DNA of 64,000 nucleotides from Agarivorans gilvus (GCF_001420915.1 NZ_CP013021.1:1698501-1762500); one strand, 5' to 3'. Shown: positions 35,960-45,225, counted from the stretch's first letter. Numbers and translations are program-made. Notes: generated by a model not told the origin, from the sequence alone.

Positions 35960-36175
35960 TCAATGCTAAACAAAATATTCAAAAATAAATAATATTCTTT
36001 TCTCGAAACCAGATTATCTAGTACATGTGTTAGATTACATTTATTTTGCTGCCATATAGCGTTAATTAAACCTTAATATTAATTTAATTTAGCACTGCCA
36101 TTCTCTCCGGAAACTTAATTTACTCGTTTCTCCTTAAACGGAGAAATCACTTTCTGTTATAGGGAAATAGTTTCG
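35960..36175. other. AT-rich intergenic region before the UshA-like gene
   Basis: No gene seen. The DNA is AT-rich and a GGGAAATAG ribosome site precedes the GTG start at 36176. A promoter is likely here but no clear -35/-10 pair was identified. Confidence 0.4.
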
Positions 36176-38242
36176 GTGACAATGATGAAAGCCTCTTTAT
36201 TATTTAAAAAACATAATTTAGCCATATTCGTTGCAACAGCATTAAGCGTTGCGCCTTTAACTGGTTGCGATTCAGATGACGACGATTCATCTAATATACA
36301 AAGCGCCTCCTATACTCTACAACTTCTACATGTTGCCGATATGGATGGCTCCAATGCAACGGCACTATCCAATGCGGGCAACTTTGCCAGTAATGTTGCT
36401 GCTCTTACCGGAGAGTATCCGGACAATACGTTATTTCTAAGTTCTGGCGACAACTACATTCCAGGCTCTCGTTATGAAGCAGGGGCAGATATTTCAATGG
36501 AAAGTGTCGATGGTGTTGGCGTCTCAGGTGTGGGTCGTGCCGATATCGCTATGCTTAACGCGATGGGGCTACAAGCTTCAGCCGTTGGTAACCACGACCT
36601 AGATGGTGGCACCGCAGAATTTGCCAGTATCGTCGCAGCAGAAACCGCTGAGGATTCGGAATCAACAACAGACAGTTATGATTATCCGGGCGCTCAGTTT
36701 CCATACCTGAGCTCAAACATGATTTTTGCTGATGATGCCAACACAGCACCTCTGGTTACCGCTGATGGTCAGACCGCCAGTGATATTCCTAACAGCCTAG
36801 CAGCTACCACTATTATCGAAGTCAATGGTGAAAAAATTGGTATTGTCGGTGCCACGACGCCAACCAATGAAGTCATTACCTCTACTGGAGATATTACCGT
36901 TTTGCCTGCAAGCGATGCGACCAATGAACTAGCTGCAATCATCCAGGAAAAAGTTGATGCTCTCACCGCAACTGGCATTAACAAAGTTATCCTTCTGTCT
37001 CACATGCAAACTATCGCGATCGAAAAAGAGCTTGCAACGTTACTTAAAGATGTCGACATCATCGTTGCTGGTGGTTCTAATACCCTGCTAGCAGATAACA
37101 CAGACCGCTTGTGGGCCGGAGACAGCGCTGCCGACGACTATCCTCTTATCCGTCAGGATGCAGACGGTAAAGATGTGGCTATCGTAAACGTTGACGGTGA
37201 CTACAAGTACTTAGGTCGTTTGGTAGTAGACTTTAATGAAGATGGCGATCTTCTGGTCGATACCATCAATAGTGACATCAGTGGTGCCTATATCAGTGAC
37301 GATGAGATGGTGACTACACTGGGCGGAACACCTAACCAAGGCGTAGATGACATTGTTACTGCAATGAACAATGTTATTGTTGCTGCTGAAAGCAATATCA
37401 TCGGGCACACTGCTGTCTACTTGAATGGTATTAAATCACAAGTACGTTCTGAAGAAACCAACCTAGGTAATCTCACTGCTGACGCTAACCTATGGTATGC
37501 GCAGCAGGAAGATTCGGAGGTGGTCATTTCTCTGAAAAATGGTGGTGGTATCCGAGCTTCAATAGGTTATGCTGCTTATCCCGCTGGCTCTACTAGCGCA
37601 GAAGATCTCGTTTATTACCCACCTGCCGCTTATCCTGATGCGGGTAAAGGCGCTGGCGACATTTCACAATATGATCTCCAATCCGCCTTGGCGTTTAACA
37701 ATGCATTAGCCATTACCGAGCTCACCGCTACAGAGCTGAAAGCACTAATAGAACACGGTGTAAGTGATATTGACCCAACGGATGCTAGTGGCTATGGCGG
37801 TGGTAAATTCCCGCAGATTTCCGGTATGTCCTTTACTTTTGATGCCAATCTGGATGCAGATTCTCGCGTGACGATGTTGTCTGTCGACACTGATGGTGAC
37901 GGCACTTATGACGACACCATTGTCAGCGATGGCATATTGGTGGGTGATACCAGCCGCACCTTTAAGATGGTCACTCTTAGCTATCTTGGCGAAGGTGGCG
38001 ATGGCTACCCATTCACTTGTACTCAAGCGACTGAAAGTGACCCATGTAGCAATATGGTTTACCTAGAAGATAATATGACCAACGACCCGGCGAAATCAGA
38101 CTTTGCCTCATCAGGAACTGAGCAAGATGCATTTGCTGAATATCTTCAAGCTAATTACCCAGATTCGGAATCATCTTACAACATGACTGATGATATAGAG
38201 GATGAATCAGTCACAGACTCCCGAATTATCCGTACCAATTAA
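36176..38242 (+). CDS. UshA/5'-nucleotidase-like metallophosphatase lipoprotein
   Basis: This 688-residue protein has a lipobox (VAPLTGC) and an acidic linker, then a metallophosphoesterase domain (about 45-370) and a 5'-nucleotidase C-terminal domain (about 390-640; NLGNLTADANLWYAQ, VISLKNGGGIRAS, FNNALAITELTATELKALIE). Metal motifs are altered: HVADMDGS instead of the usual DxHG, and VAGGSNTLL instead of GHxH, although SSGDNYIPG and GNHDLDGG remain. It may use a different metal set or be a specialised subfamily. The GTG start follows GGGAAATAG; ATG 36182 is an alternative. Likely outer-membrane or periplasmic nucleotide/phosphoester hydrolysis. Confidence 0.82.
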   Translation: MTMMKASLLFKKHNLAIFVATALSVAPLTGCDSDDDDSSNIQSASYTLQLLHVADMDGSNATALSNAGNFASNVAALTGEYPDNTLFLSSGDNYIPGSRYEAGADISMESVDGVGVSGVGRADIAMLNAMGLQASAVGNHDLDGGTAEFASIVAAETAEDSESTTDSYDYPGAQFPYLSSNMIFADDANTAPLVTADGQTASDIPNSLAATTIIEVNGEKIGIVGATTPTNEVITSTGDITVLPASDATNELAAIIQEKVDALTATGINKVILLSHMQTIAIEKELATLLKDVDIIVAGGSNTLLADNTDRLWAGDSAADDYPLIRQDADGKDVAIVNVDGDYKYLGRLVVDFNEDGDLLVDTINSDISGAYISDDEMVTTLGGTPNQGVDDIVTAMNNVIVAAESNIIGHTAVYLNGIKSQVRSEETNLGNLTADANLWYAQQEDSEVVISLKNGGGIRASIGYAAYPAGSTSAEDLVYYPPAAYPDAGKGAGDISQYDLQSALAFNNALAITELTATELKALIEHGVSDIDPTDASGYGGGKFPQISGMSFTFDANLDADSRVTMLSVDTDGDGTYDDTIVSDGILVGDTSRTFKMVTLSYLGEGGDGYPFTCTQATESDPCSNMVYLEDNMTNDPAKSDFASSGTEQDAFAEYLQANYPDSESSYNMTDDIEDESVTDSRIIRTN

Positions 38243-38285
38243 TTATGTTAAAGCCACCTAAATTATAGGTTGTCTCTTATACACA

Positions 38286-38318
38286 AATCCCTGTTAAGCA
38301 ATTAGCAGGGATTTTTTT
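38286..38318 (+). terminator. Rho-independent terminator after the UshA-like gene
   Basis: AATCCCTG and CAGGGATT form an 8-bp stem (38286-38293 / 38306-38313) followed by a T-run, 43 bases after the stop. Confidence 0.85.
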
Positions 38319-38377
38319 GAACTTTTTCAGCTGGTTTTAAGCCGATCTTCATACGTATTTAATAGCAAATAGGCGTC

Positions 38378-38473
38378 ATGGGTAACTGTCACTTAGAATC
38401 GGCTGAGGAACAATTTGGCTATGCTGATTTAGGCGATCCCAGACGGGCCGCTCGTCCGGTAAAGTTATCATAA
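38378..38473 (+). pseudogene. N-terminal fragment of a Tn5/IS4-type transposase
   Basis: A 31-codon frame reads ESAEEQFGYADLGDPRRAAR then a stop. WA/SAEEQFGxADLGDxRRxxRLVKLA is the N-terminal DNA-binding signature of IS50/IS4-type transposases. No remaining transposase domain is found after it, so this is a relic. Confidence 0.7.
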
Positions 38474-38698
38474 GCTTTAGCTCCCCCCCGAGGAAAGCTG
38501 CTGCTTCATGTGCAAACGCCAACCAGCCACCTAGCTCTAAAAGTAACAAAAACATCAGCATAAAAGTATGCAAGCCTTTGTGGAAAGTTGGAAGGGCAAG
38601 AAAACTGTGTATAAGCACAGTACATATCCGCAAAAGTAGAAATATTAAGGGTACATAGGCTTAATAAGAGTAGCTTTGAGGGAGCTGTAACACATAAA

Positions 38699-38877
38699 GG
38701 GAAAAAACGTTTCACCCTCGCTAGCCAAGATTGTGCTTTTAAATCCCATCATCTTCGCCGAGTAGCGCAAATGAACAAGGGGAGAAGTTGAAGTCTGTTT
38801 GAGCAAAGCGAGTTACTTCAACGCCCTTGTGAATGCGCAACGCAGGATCTAAGAAGATGCGGGGCAGCCTTTCTTTT
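38699..38877. repeat. Intergenic repeat, copy 1 of 3
   Basis: About 135-180 bp shared with 38954-39174 and 46855-47006. Landmarks are CGTTTCAC, TCTTCGCCGAGTAGCGC, the inverted pair GTTGAAGT...ACTTCAAC around an 18-20 base loop, and a tail CTAAGAAGAT...CCTTTCTTTT. No coding function seen. Confidence 0.65.
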
Positions 38878-38953
38878 GCTTCGTTTTCTTTGGCTGGTTC
38901 AAAGAAAATGACGTCGCCGTAGGCAAAAGCTTTTATCCCGTAACTAACACAGA

Positions 38954-39174
38954 ATGGGGCAAAACCTTCACACTCTCACTAGTCAAGGTTACGCTTTTAA
39001 ACCCACATCTTAGCCGAGTAACGCCTTTGACAAGAAATTAAGTTGAAGTCTATTTGAGCGTAGTGTTTACTTCAACGCCCTTGGGAATGAGGTGAAAGCT
39101 TGGCTCTAAACAAAGCATTGCTTTGTAAGCTTGAACACAGGGTCTAAGAAGATACAGCGTGGCCTTTCTTTTAT
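38954..39174. repeat. Intergenic repeat, copy 2 of 3
   Basis: A diverged copy directly after copy 1, with GTTGAAGT...ACTTCAAC, GAGGTGAAAGCTTGG and the CTAAGAAGAT tail. The stem arms are kept although the loop and flanks differ. Confidence 0.65.
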
Positions 39175-39178
39175 ATAA

Positions 39179-39203
39179 CTAAGCTTTGGCCAGCAAAGCT
39201 TAG
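39179..39203. terminator. Perfect inverted repeat
   Basis: CTAAGCTTTG, 5-base loop, CAAAGCTTAG: a perfect 10-bp stem without a strong T-run. It is a possible RNA hairpin or bidirectional terminator. Confidence 0.4.
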
Positions 39204-39296
39204 TATATCGCCGTTAGGGCGAAATTCTCACTAACAGCGCCATGCAAAAGTAAATGATATAAACCAGACTAATAGCCTCCAACGGCAAAAATAAAC

Positions 39297-39324
39297 AAAA
39301 AAGGCGAAGCATTAGCGCTTCGCC
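39297..39324 (-). terminator. Rho-independent terminator for the CMD-family gene
   Basis: On the minus strand GGCGAAGC...GCTTCGCC is followed by TTTTTT. It lies 258 bases downstream of the CMD gene stop. A closely similar terminator follows gcvP. Confidence 0.7.
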
Positions 39325-39581
39325 TATAATCACAACCGGTTGAAAATTAAGATAAATACTGGATAACCAGCGTTTAAGTCTAGTCTTTTAACTCTTATTC
39401 ACGACGAGTACCAAACAAGTGGCATACTGTCTTCGGCTAGCTGTTTTACCATTTGCCATAGATACTAAACCTTGTACCTTTGCCTAGCACTTAGCCGCGA
39501 TATTATTGTGTAAAGTTAAAAGACACTGCTTAGTCTCACTGGCTAACCCAGCATTTCAATCAGCTTAATACCTCAGCTTAG

Positions 39582-40136
39582 TTAGACTTTTTTCTTCCAA
39601 GAGAACTGTTCAAACAGTGGTCCCACGGGTGTTTTTGCAACATGGTTGGTGTAATTGCTAATCACTTTTTGCGATAGTCCTAGGATCACTTCAAGTACTT
39701 GTTGTTGACCATAGCCTGCTGCAAAAAACGCGTCCATTTGTTCTTCCGACACATTACCGCGCTCACGCACCATCGCTAAGGTAAAGTCATGCAGTGCTTG
39801 TAGCTTGGCGCTTGGCATTGCTTCTTCGTTACGCAGCGCTTGCGTTAAGACAGGGTCTACTTTCATTGAGTGTGCAATAGCAGTATGAGCAGGAACACAA
39901 AAAGTACATTCGTGTTCAACGTTAATAGTTTGCCAAACCACCGTTAACTCTTCTTCATCGAACGAGCTGTTCATAAAAAGTTGGTGAAGTTGTTGGTATG
40001 CCTTAAATGTTTCTGGAGACTCCGCCATTACTGCGTACAAGCCCGGCACTGCCCCCATTTGTTTCACTGCACTTTCCAGCATGGGTTTACTTTTAGCAGG
40101 TGCAGTTTCTAATGTGTGAAATGTAAATTCGCTCAT
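39582..40136 (-). CDS. Carboxymuconolactone decarboxylase (AhpD-like) family protein
   Basis: This 184-residue protein has the AhpD/CMD core: LTVVWQTINVEHECTFCVPA with the redox CxxC and following His (AHTAIAH). Proteins with ECxxCxxAH are peroxidase-like thiol enzymes. N- and C-terminal helices flank the core. It is divergent from a TetR gene, with three TGAACGATCGTTCA-type palindromes between them, a typical repressor and target arrangement. AGTAACAA precedes ATG. Confidence 0.88.
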   Translation of the reverse strand: MSEFTFHTLETAPAKSKPMLESAVKQMGAVPGLYAVMAESPETFKAYQQLHQLFMNSSFDEEELTVVWQTINVEHECTFCVPAHTAIAHSMKVDPVLTQALRNEEAMPSAKLQALHDFTLAMVRERGNVSEEQMDAFFAAGYGQQQVLEVILGLSQKVISNYTNHVAKTPVGPLFEQFSWKKKV

Positions 40137-40249
40137 TTTTGTTACTCCAATTATTACTCAGTGTTTACAGAATTAAGGAGACACTAGTTGGTGTTCCCCC
40201 ATAGAAAAGCGCAGTGCCCTCGTCGATGAAGTGAACTATACCCCACACC

Positions 40250-40263
40250 TGAACGATCGTTCA
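40250..40263. promoter_or_regulatory. TetR operator palindrome 1
   Basis: Perfect 14-bp palindrome TGAACGATCGTTCA between the CMD and TetR genes. Confidence 0.75.
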
Positions 40264-40272
40264 AGCAAATAT

Positions 40273-40288
40273 TTGAGCGATCGTTCAA
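40273..40288. promoter_or_regulatory. TetR operator palindrome 2
   Basis: TTGAGCGATCGTTCAA, one mismatch from a palindrome, 23 bp after palindrome 1 (two helical turns), fitting cooperative binding. Confidence 0.75.
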
Positions 40289-40407
40289 TTATTTGCGTTA
40301 TTAGATATATCCTATTGATTTTATAATATATATTTTTCTATCATTTTTGTTTTAATAGATAAGCCCTGTGAAATACAACTTTACCTCAATCAATGCCAGC
40401 ACTATAA

Positions 40408-40425
40408 TTGAACGATTGTTCACAA
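40408..40425. promoter_or_regulatory. TetR operator palindrome 3
   Basis: TTGAACGATTGTTCACAA, a weaker version of the same site, 21 bases before the TetR start, suggesting autoregulation. Confidence 0.65.
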
Positions 40426-40446
40426 TTGAAGTTACTAGGCCTTATC

Positions 40447-41034
40447 ATGGCAAAGAGCGCAAAATTTGACCGCCAAGAGGTGGTAGACAAAGCGACCAAC
40501 CTGTATTGGAAAAAAGGTTTTCACGCAACATCAATGCGTAATCTACAAGACGAAATTGACATGCGACCGGGGAGCATATATTCGGCATTCGGAAGCAAAG
40601 AAGGATTGTTTAAAGAGACACTTCGCAACTATACGGATATAGGATTAGCGCAAATTAAACGTTTAAGGGATGAGTACGACAATCCTGTCGACGCTTTGAA
40701 GGCGTTTGTTAAATTACAGGTTATTGAAACGCAAACCGATGCACCAAACGGTGTATGTATGCTTACAAAAACGATGGGGGAATTAACCCAGGAAAACCAA
40801 GAATTGTTAGATGTGACTAAAGCCTGCCTTGCTGAGATCTCTGATGAGTTTGTTAAGTTGATTAAAGAAGCCCAAGCACAGAATATTATTGATGCTAGCC
40901 GGGATCCTGAAGAATTAGCGACCCACGTACAAATCCAAATTACTGGTTTGCGCACCTTCGCCAAATTGAATAGCGACAAAGCTCTGCTTAACGCTAAAGT
41001 TGACGACATTTTTCGTCATCACCCGTTTGCCTAA
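40447..41034 (+). CDS. TetR family regulator (controls the CMD-family gene)
   Basis: This 195-residue protein has the TetR helix-turn-helix (DRQEVVDKATNLYWKKGFHA, LQDEIDMRPGSIYSAFGSKE) and a C-terminal domain with CMLTKTMGELTQENQEL. The ATG at 40447 is used because palindrome 3 and a TTG extension lie upstream. It likely represses itself and the divergent CMD gene through three palindromes. It resembles regulators of electrophile- or organic-hydroperoxide-response genes; the ligand is unknown. Confidence 0.9.
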   Translation: MAKSAKFDRQEVVDKATNLYWKKGFHATSMRNLQDEIDMRPGSIYSAFGSKEGLFKETLRNYTDIGLAQIKRLRDEYDNPVDALKAFVKLQVIETQTDAPNGVCMLTKTMGELTQENQELLDVTKACLAEISDEFVKLIKEAQAQNIIDASRDPEELATHVQIQITGLRTFAKLNSDKALLNAKVDDIFRHHPFA

Positions 41035-41091
41035 ATTTGTAATGTGAGAGTAAATAACAATAGCGTATTGAATAAGCGATAGGGAACAGAC

Positions 41092-41769
41092 ATGCCGGCA
41101 CAAACCATTTTGTTTGACATTAATGAAACGGTGCTCGACTTAAGCATACTTAAACCCAAGTTTCTCAAATACCTTGGCAACGAGAGTTATATGAGCACTT
41201 GGTTCTCTATTTTATTGCACTCATCCACCGTGTGTTTGATTACCGAGACTAACAGTGATTTCAAAAGCCTAGCCTTGGCGGCCTTGAAGACGCTAGCAGG
41301 CCACCTCCATAAAACCATCACCGATGAAGGCTATCAGGATATCTTGAGCACATTTTCTTGCTTACCCGCCCATGACGATATTAAACCCGCGATGAAGGCA
41401 CTTAAACGGGCCGATTTTAGATTAGTGGCATTCTCCAATTCTTCATCTGAACTGCTCAACACTCAGCTATCTTTCGCTGGTTTACAGGACTTTTTTGACA
41501 ACATCATTTCTGTAGAGCAAGCCAATACCTTCAAACCGTCTAAATCTGCTTATCAATTTGCCCTACAACAACTACAAATTAGGCCGACTCAAGCACGGCT
41601 GGTAGCTACTCATGACTGGGATACACATGGCGCGCTTAGCGCTGGCTTAAAGGCAGCCCACATAAATAGATCTGGAGCGCCATACAACTCACACTACCTT
41701 CTACCCGATATACTGGCTAACAGCATGGATGAGATAGCACAACAAATTATACTTAAGGAAAAGTTATAG
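41092..41769 (+). CDS. HAD-superfamily hydrolase, haloacid dehalogenase type II
   Basis: This 225-residue protein has HAD motifs in order: motif I LFDINETVLDLS with nucleophile Asp near residue 9, motif II FSNSSSEL, motif III Lys in FKPSKSAYQFALQQL, and motif IV VATHDWDTHGA. The INETVLD sequence is typical of type II (S)-2-haloacid dehalogenases, though many act on other substrates. It lies 57 bases after the TetR gene and may be cotranscribed. Confidence 0.87.
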   Translation: MPAQTILFDINETVLDLSILKPKFLKYLGNESYMSTWFSILLHSSTVCLITETNSDFKSLALAALKTLAGHLHKTITDEGYQDILSTFSCLPAHDDIKPAMKALKRADFRLVAFSNSSSELLNTQLSFAGLQDFFDNIISVEQANTFKPSKSAYQFALQQLQIRPTQARLVATHDWDTHGALSAGLKAAHINRSGAPYNSHYLLPDILANSMDEIAQQIILKEKL

Positions 41770-41793
41770 GCCTTATAAACGTATTACCAAACC

Positions 41794-42135
41794 TTAATAC
41801 TCAACTAACGCAGAAGAAAACAACCCGCACATCAACAATAAGAAACTAACTAGCATCAACTTGTAGATTTTCTGGGTTTTTGCGTCAATAAGCTTTCTTT
41901 TTTCAATCAATCCGAACCTTTTAGCGTGCCTAATGCTCATGAATACTGTTCCATATTGCAATACTCCTTGAACAGCTAAAAAAATGTTTAGTGAAAATAT
42001 TCTCTGACCGTCTAATCGTTCTTCTATCTCAATTAAACTTGTGTTCATAAGTCTTGCAACGATCATTAGCCAAATAACAAAGCCTAGGCAGCTAAAAGCA
42101 AATAAAGACAGGAAAAATGTTTGTATTGATGACAT
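41794..42135 (-). CDS. Small membrane protein, candidate immunity partner
   Basis: This 113-residue protein has three hydrophobic helices: residues about 6-28, 46-68 and 92-110. No family was recognised. It lies 8 bases after the effector-like gene in the same direction, and effectors that disrupt membranes are commonly followed by small multi-helix immunity proteins. The function is inferred from that pairing only. Confidence 0.55.
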   Translation of the reverse strand: MSSIQTFFLSLFAFSCLGFVIWLMIVARLMNTSLIEIEERLDGQRIFSLNIFLAVQGVLQYGTVFMSIRHAKRFGLIEKRKLIDAKTQKIYKLMLVSFLLLMCGLFSSALVEY

Positions 42136-42143
42136 ATATGAAC

Positions 42144-43215
42144 CTAAAGGAAACTTGAACTATTAAAATCTTTGTAATACAGAATCTTACTATTCCCTTC
42201 CATCTTATAAATTGATTCACCTAATGCCTTGCCTGGAGAGCTTAGAGCCTTTGCCCCAATAACGCCTCCAACCCCTCCCGCTGCAATCGCGCACCAAAAA
42301 AAGCTTGTACCAGCTGGGTAAGCCAAAAATGACAGTGCATACTCCCCAAGTTGCTAATGAACCTCCACCAACGCCTCCAAGAACACCACCAACTGCACCA
42401 CCAGTCTCAACATACTTAGATTTAGTACAAGCTTCCTTATCATCTTGCTGACAAGCTTGGGCGATATTAGCACTAGCCTCGACTCCAGCAAGAGCTATTC
42501 CTATGTAACCAACCCGCTTTAAATTACCAGCCACTTTAGCAATCTGTTGATATTGCTTACTTAGCTGGGGCATGGTGTCTGTAACAGCTCCAACTTTCTG
42601 CCATTGGTATACGATACTTTTTGTACTAAGCCCAAGGCTAGATTTTAAGTTTCCAGCTACCAGACCTGCACCAAGTTTCGGTTGCATCACCCTACTGAGC
42701 GCTTTATCCAAACGAACAAAAAGCTGTCTTCTTTTTGCTAGAAATGCAGGTGATTTTAATTTCCCATTACTGTTTAAGTCATTAGCATAAAGATAATCAA
42801 TTTCTTTAAGTATAAGTTTGACTTGACTAACATGAGCATTCCAAACGTTATTACTGTTACCTAATAGCAGGCCATTGTATCTAGCGATATCTTCAAGAGT
42901 TTGGTAGTACCGCGCCACCGTTTTTCTTTCTTCTTGGCTCATGTTCTTGCGAATTTTTTCTATTTTCATCGCTTCTTTATAAAAGAACTCTTCCTCTAGT
43001 GTGCATTGAGTCGAATTTGGGGGACTAATTAAGACGACTTGTCCTACTTGCGCAATACCACCAGTAATGTGACGATTTACACTTAAGAAGTGTTGAATAG
43101 TGGCTTCAGAGGGAGCTTTATACAACTTTAGAATTAACGAATCCAAAGATGTCAATTCTTCAACAATATGAAAAACATATCCATCTGGTATATCAAGCTT
43201 TTGAGTCGTTCCCAT
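42144..43215 (-). pseudogene. LysM-like/glycine-zipper effector-like gene with a frameshift
   Basis: The main frame (42217-43215) starts GTTQKLDIPDGYVFHIVEEL, a LysM-like segment, then a long helical region, and a C-terminal GGAVGGVLGGVGGGSLATWG glycine-zipper membrane segment. The normal continuation AGTSFFWCAIAAGGVGGVIG lies in another frame ending at 42144. Removing one base of the GGG run at 42316-42318 joins the two as GLPAGTSFFWC, about 355 residues. Such proteins resemble T6SS membrane-permeabilising effectors of the Tme type. No T6SS genes are present nearby. The frameshift may be real or a sequencing error. Confidence 0.6.
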
Positions 43216-43374
43216 AAAAAGTGTTCCTTCACTAATTTATTTATTGAGCTTTTTATCATAAAAAGATAAGCATGTACATGAAACCGAAAATAGTTTGAAA
43301 TAAACCAATAATCTAAATACAACAACCTCTTCATCATTAAGCAGCCTTGTTAAACAATTCAGCGCATAAAGTGC

Positions 43375-43774
43375 AGCCCACCATGGCCTTCCCCATTTTA
43401 TCGAACTAGCCCAGCACAACTGCCTGGCGTACCCTTTTACCTCCAGCAATACCCTTGCCCATTGGTCGCTCTCATCGCCAGATGGCGACAAACATACGGT
43501 GATTTTTGAACCTAAAGGTAATGCCGTATTTAACGACGACGCCAGCATGTTGCAAGCGGCCATGCAAGGTGTGGGGCTAATCAAACACTTAGACTTATGG
43601 GTAGTAAAACAGCTTAGAGAAGGCAAGTTAGAACGAGTTCTCACGAAGTGGTACAGCCCCTCCCCAGGGTTTTATCTCTACAATCCTTCTCGTGAAAATA
43701 TGCCACGCAAGATCCGCGTATTTATGGATTTTTTAATAGAAAAACGCGAGCTGCTTAAACGCCACCAAGGCTAA
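43375..43774 (+). pseudogene. 3' fragment of a LysR-type regulator
   Basis: The frame reads HHGLPHFIELAQHNCLAYPF, then DKHTVIFEPKGNAVFNDDAS, GVGLIKHLDLWVVKQLREGK and a C-terminal PRKIRVFMDFLIEKRELL. This is the effector-binding half of a LysR regulator. A stop at about 43370 and no winged helix upstream show that the 5' half is gone. Confidence 0.75.
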
Positions 43775-43954
43775 GTTTGCTAAATCGGTAAAGTCATAAT
43801 TGTGAGAGGCTTTGATAACTCCCACAGATTGAAATTACTCAGTGATCACATGTCATCTGCCTGTTGTTATGACACTGAGCCTGGAACTCATTTGTGGACA
43901 TAAGTTACTTAGTGTAAAAGTACTATTTGGTAACCTTCGAATTAGAGTTTGTAG

Positions 43955-44011
43955 AGGTAACGTCAGAGATCAGCGGCGGCTAAGCAGTCCGTCTGAATCA
44001 TCTTGTTGGGC
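43955..44011 (-). other. attC-like site ending cassette 2
   Basis: On the minus strand GCCCAAC (44005-44011) begins an R''-box-like element matching the cassette's own start GTTGGGC. TCAGA and TCTGA can pair, and the other end is GACGTTACC at 43957-43964. The terminal box is imperfect (GTTACC), so no further cassette follows. Confidence 0.5.
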
Positions 44012-44719
44012 GTGATTTGCACAAGGCTTCATACCCTCCTTCATACAATGAGCATCATGCGACTCCATTCTGGCCAAGAATCTAGGCAAAGACACTCCCT
44101 CAGGCAGCGTCAAAGACCACGGTTTCTCAGGAACAGTAACCAGTGTTTTGCTGTCACCGTCGCCAACAACGTGATGCAAAAGAATCCGTTCTATTCGCCG
44201 ATTACATATCCCAATAACATCCATGAGATACTCATCCATCGCATCCATGACCTTTGCCAGGACGGCGTGAGCATCCTTAACATCCCAAACCTCTGGATTC
44301 TTGGCAATTCCCAATCCAGACCATCTCTGAGAAACACCTATAAAGTAGGCCTCCCCCTCCTTCTCAACATTAGTATTCTTTGATCTCTTCGGGTGCACAT
44401 AATCGTTACGTAATTTTGTTAGATCAGCAAATACCTGGGCACATCTGCCACCGCGCGAAAACGACCCTTTGTTTGAAAGATCAGCGCATAGTTCGAGCTT
44501 GGCCATCGTCGTCAGCTTCTCAAGATCATTCTGAAGTGACGAACTCATCCCCAATTCAACCAAGAGGCTATTTGCTAGAGATTCCACCATAAACGGGGCG
44601 TGAATGATAGAAGACCTGGCAATCGCGTTTCTGACAACTAGGGCCTGATCATCCGCGGCCCACAATAAGTGCACAGCAGTCAACATGAGTGGAAACAAGG
44701 GCTGTATCTGAATGTGCAT
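43970..44719 (-). CDS. Integron cassette protein with a HEPN-like RxxxxH motif
   Basis: This 249-residue protein is carried on a gene cassette. GAGG lies 7 bases before ATG 44719, just after attC box GTTGGGC. The sequence is largely helical, with AADDQALVVRNAIARSSIIH and FADLTKLRNDYVHPKRSKN; RNDYVH fits the HEPN RNase motif (R, polar, x3, H). The last 12 residues are read from the attC site, a usual cassette feature. Function is not known; HEPN domains occur in toxins and defence nucleases. Confidence 0.7.
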   Translation of the reverse strand: MHIQIQPLFPLMLTAVHLLWAADDQALVVRNAIARSSIIHAPFMVESLANSLLVELGMSSSLQNDLEKLTTMAKLELCADLSNKGSFSRGGRCAQVFADLTKLRNDYVHPKRSKNTNVEKEGEAYFIGVSQRWSGLGIAKNPEVWDVKDAHAVLAKVMDAMDEYLMDVIGICNRRIERILLHHVVGDGDSKTLVTVPEKPWSLTLPEGVSLPRFLARMESHDAHCMKEGMKPCANHAQQDDSDGLLSRR

Positions 44720-44733
44720 TGATCGCCTCGTAT

Positions 44734-44813
44734 GCCCAACGTCCACATAAAAGGCCGACCGACAGGGGGGCCAGCGCAACGAAGTGGAGCATTTTTTGAT
44801 GTGTTTGTTAGGT
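44734..44813 (-). other. attC recombination site between cassettes 1 and 2
   Basis: On the minus strand ACCTAAC (44807-44813) starts and GTTGGGC (44734-44740) ends an 80-bp element. CACATCAAAAAA and TTTTATGTG form the inner arms with one extra base, as in attC sites of sedentary chromosomal integrons. Confidence 0.85.
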
Positions 44814-44955
44814 GTTTTCATTGTTTATTGGCGCGAAAGCATTATAGCTTGGATTATTTTCGCCTGAGCCCATCTGGAAAAGGTATTGTCCACTTCCCCT
44901 AAAATGACACAAATTTAAATGGAGTTTTCTACACTCATTAACGTAGGAGAACGCC

Positions 44956-45225
44956 ATGAAAAAATCACGCTTTACCGAAACGCAGATCGTCAACATTCTC
45001 AAAGAAGCTGACGCGGGGATGAAGGTCGAAGATATCTGTCGTAAACACGGAATGAGTAACGCCACGTACTATAAGTGGAAATCTAAGTACGGTGGCATGG
45101 ATGCTTCTGAACTCAAGCGAGTCAAAGAGTTGGAAGAGGAAAATTCGAAGCTGAAAAAGTTATTTGCCGAAGTCAGTTTGGAAAACCATGCGATGAAGGA
45201 ACTCTTCGCAAAAAAGGGCTGGTGA
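44956..45225 (+). CDS. IS407-like OrfA
   Basis: This 89-residue protein has a helix-turn-helix (FTETQIVNILKEADAGMKVE, CRKHGMSNATYYKWKSKYGG) and a coiled coil (ELKRVKELEEENSKLKKLFA) for dimerisation. It ends FAKKGW with orfB overlapping by 4 bases (45222-45225). In this group a -1 frameshift near the overlap can produce OrfAB. ACGTAGGAGAACGCC precedes ATG. Confidence 0.93.
   Translation: MKKSRFTETQIVNILKEADAGMKVEDICRKHGMSNATYYKWKSKYGGMDASELKRVKELEEENSKLKKLFAEVSLENHAMKELFAKKGW

Noticed and set aside
38376..38633. Minus-strand frame of 85 residues
   Set aside because: The plus strand carries the Tn5-type signature here; the minus frame is its shadow.
40408..40446. TTG start of the TetR gene
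   Set aside because: The region overlaps the operator palindrome and lacks a ribosome site; ATG 40447 fits.
43237..43644. Minus-strand frame over the LysR fragment
   Set aside because: It overlaps a recognisable LysR reading frame on the plus strand, and has no family resemblance.
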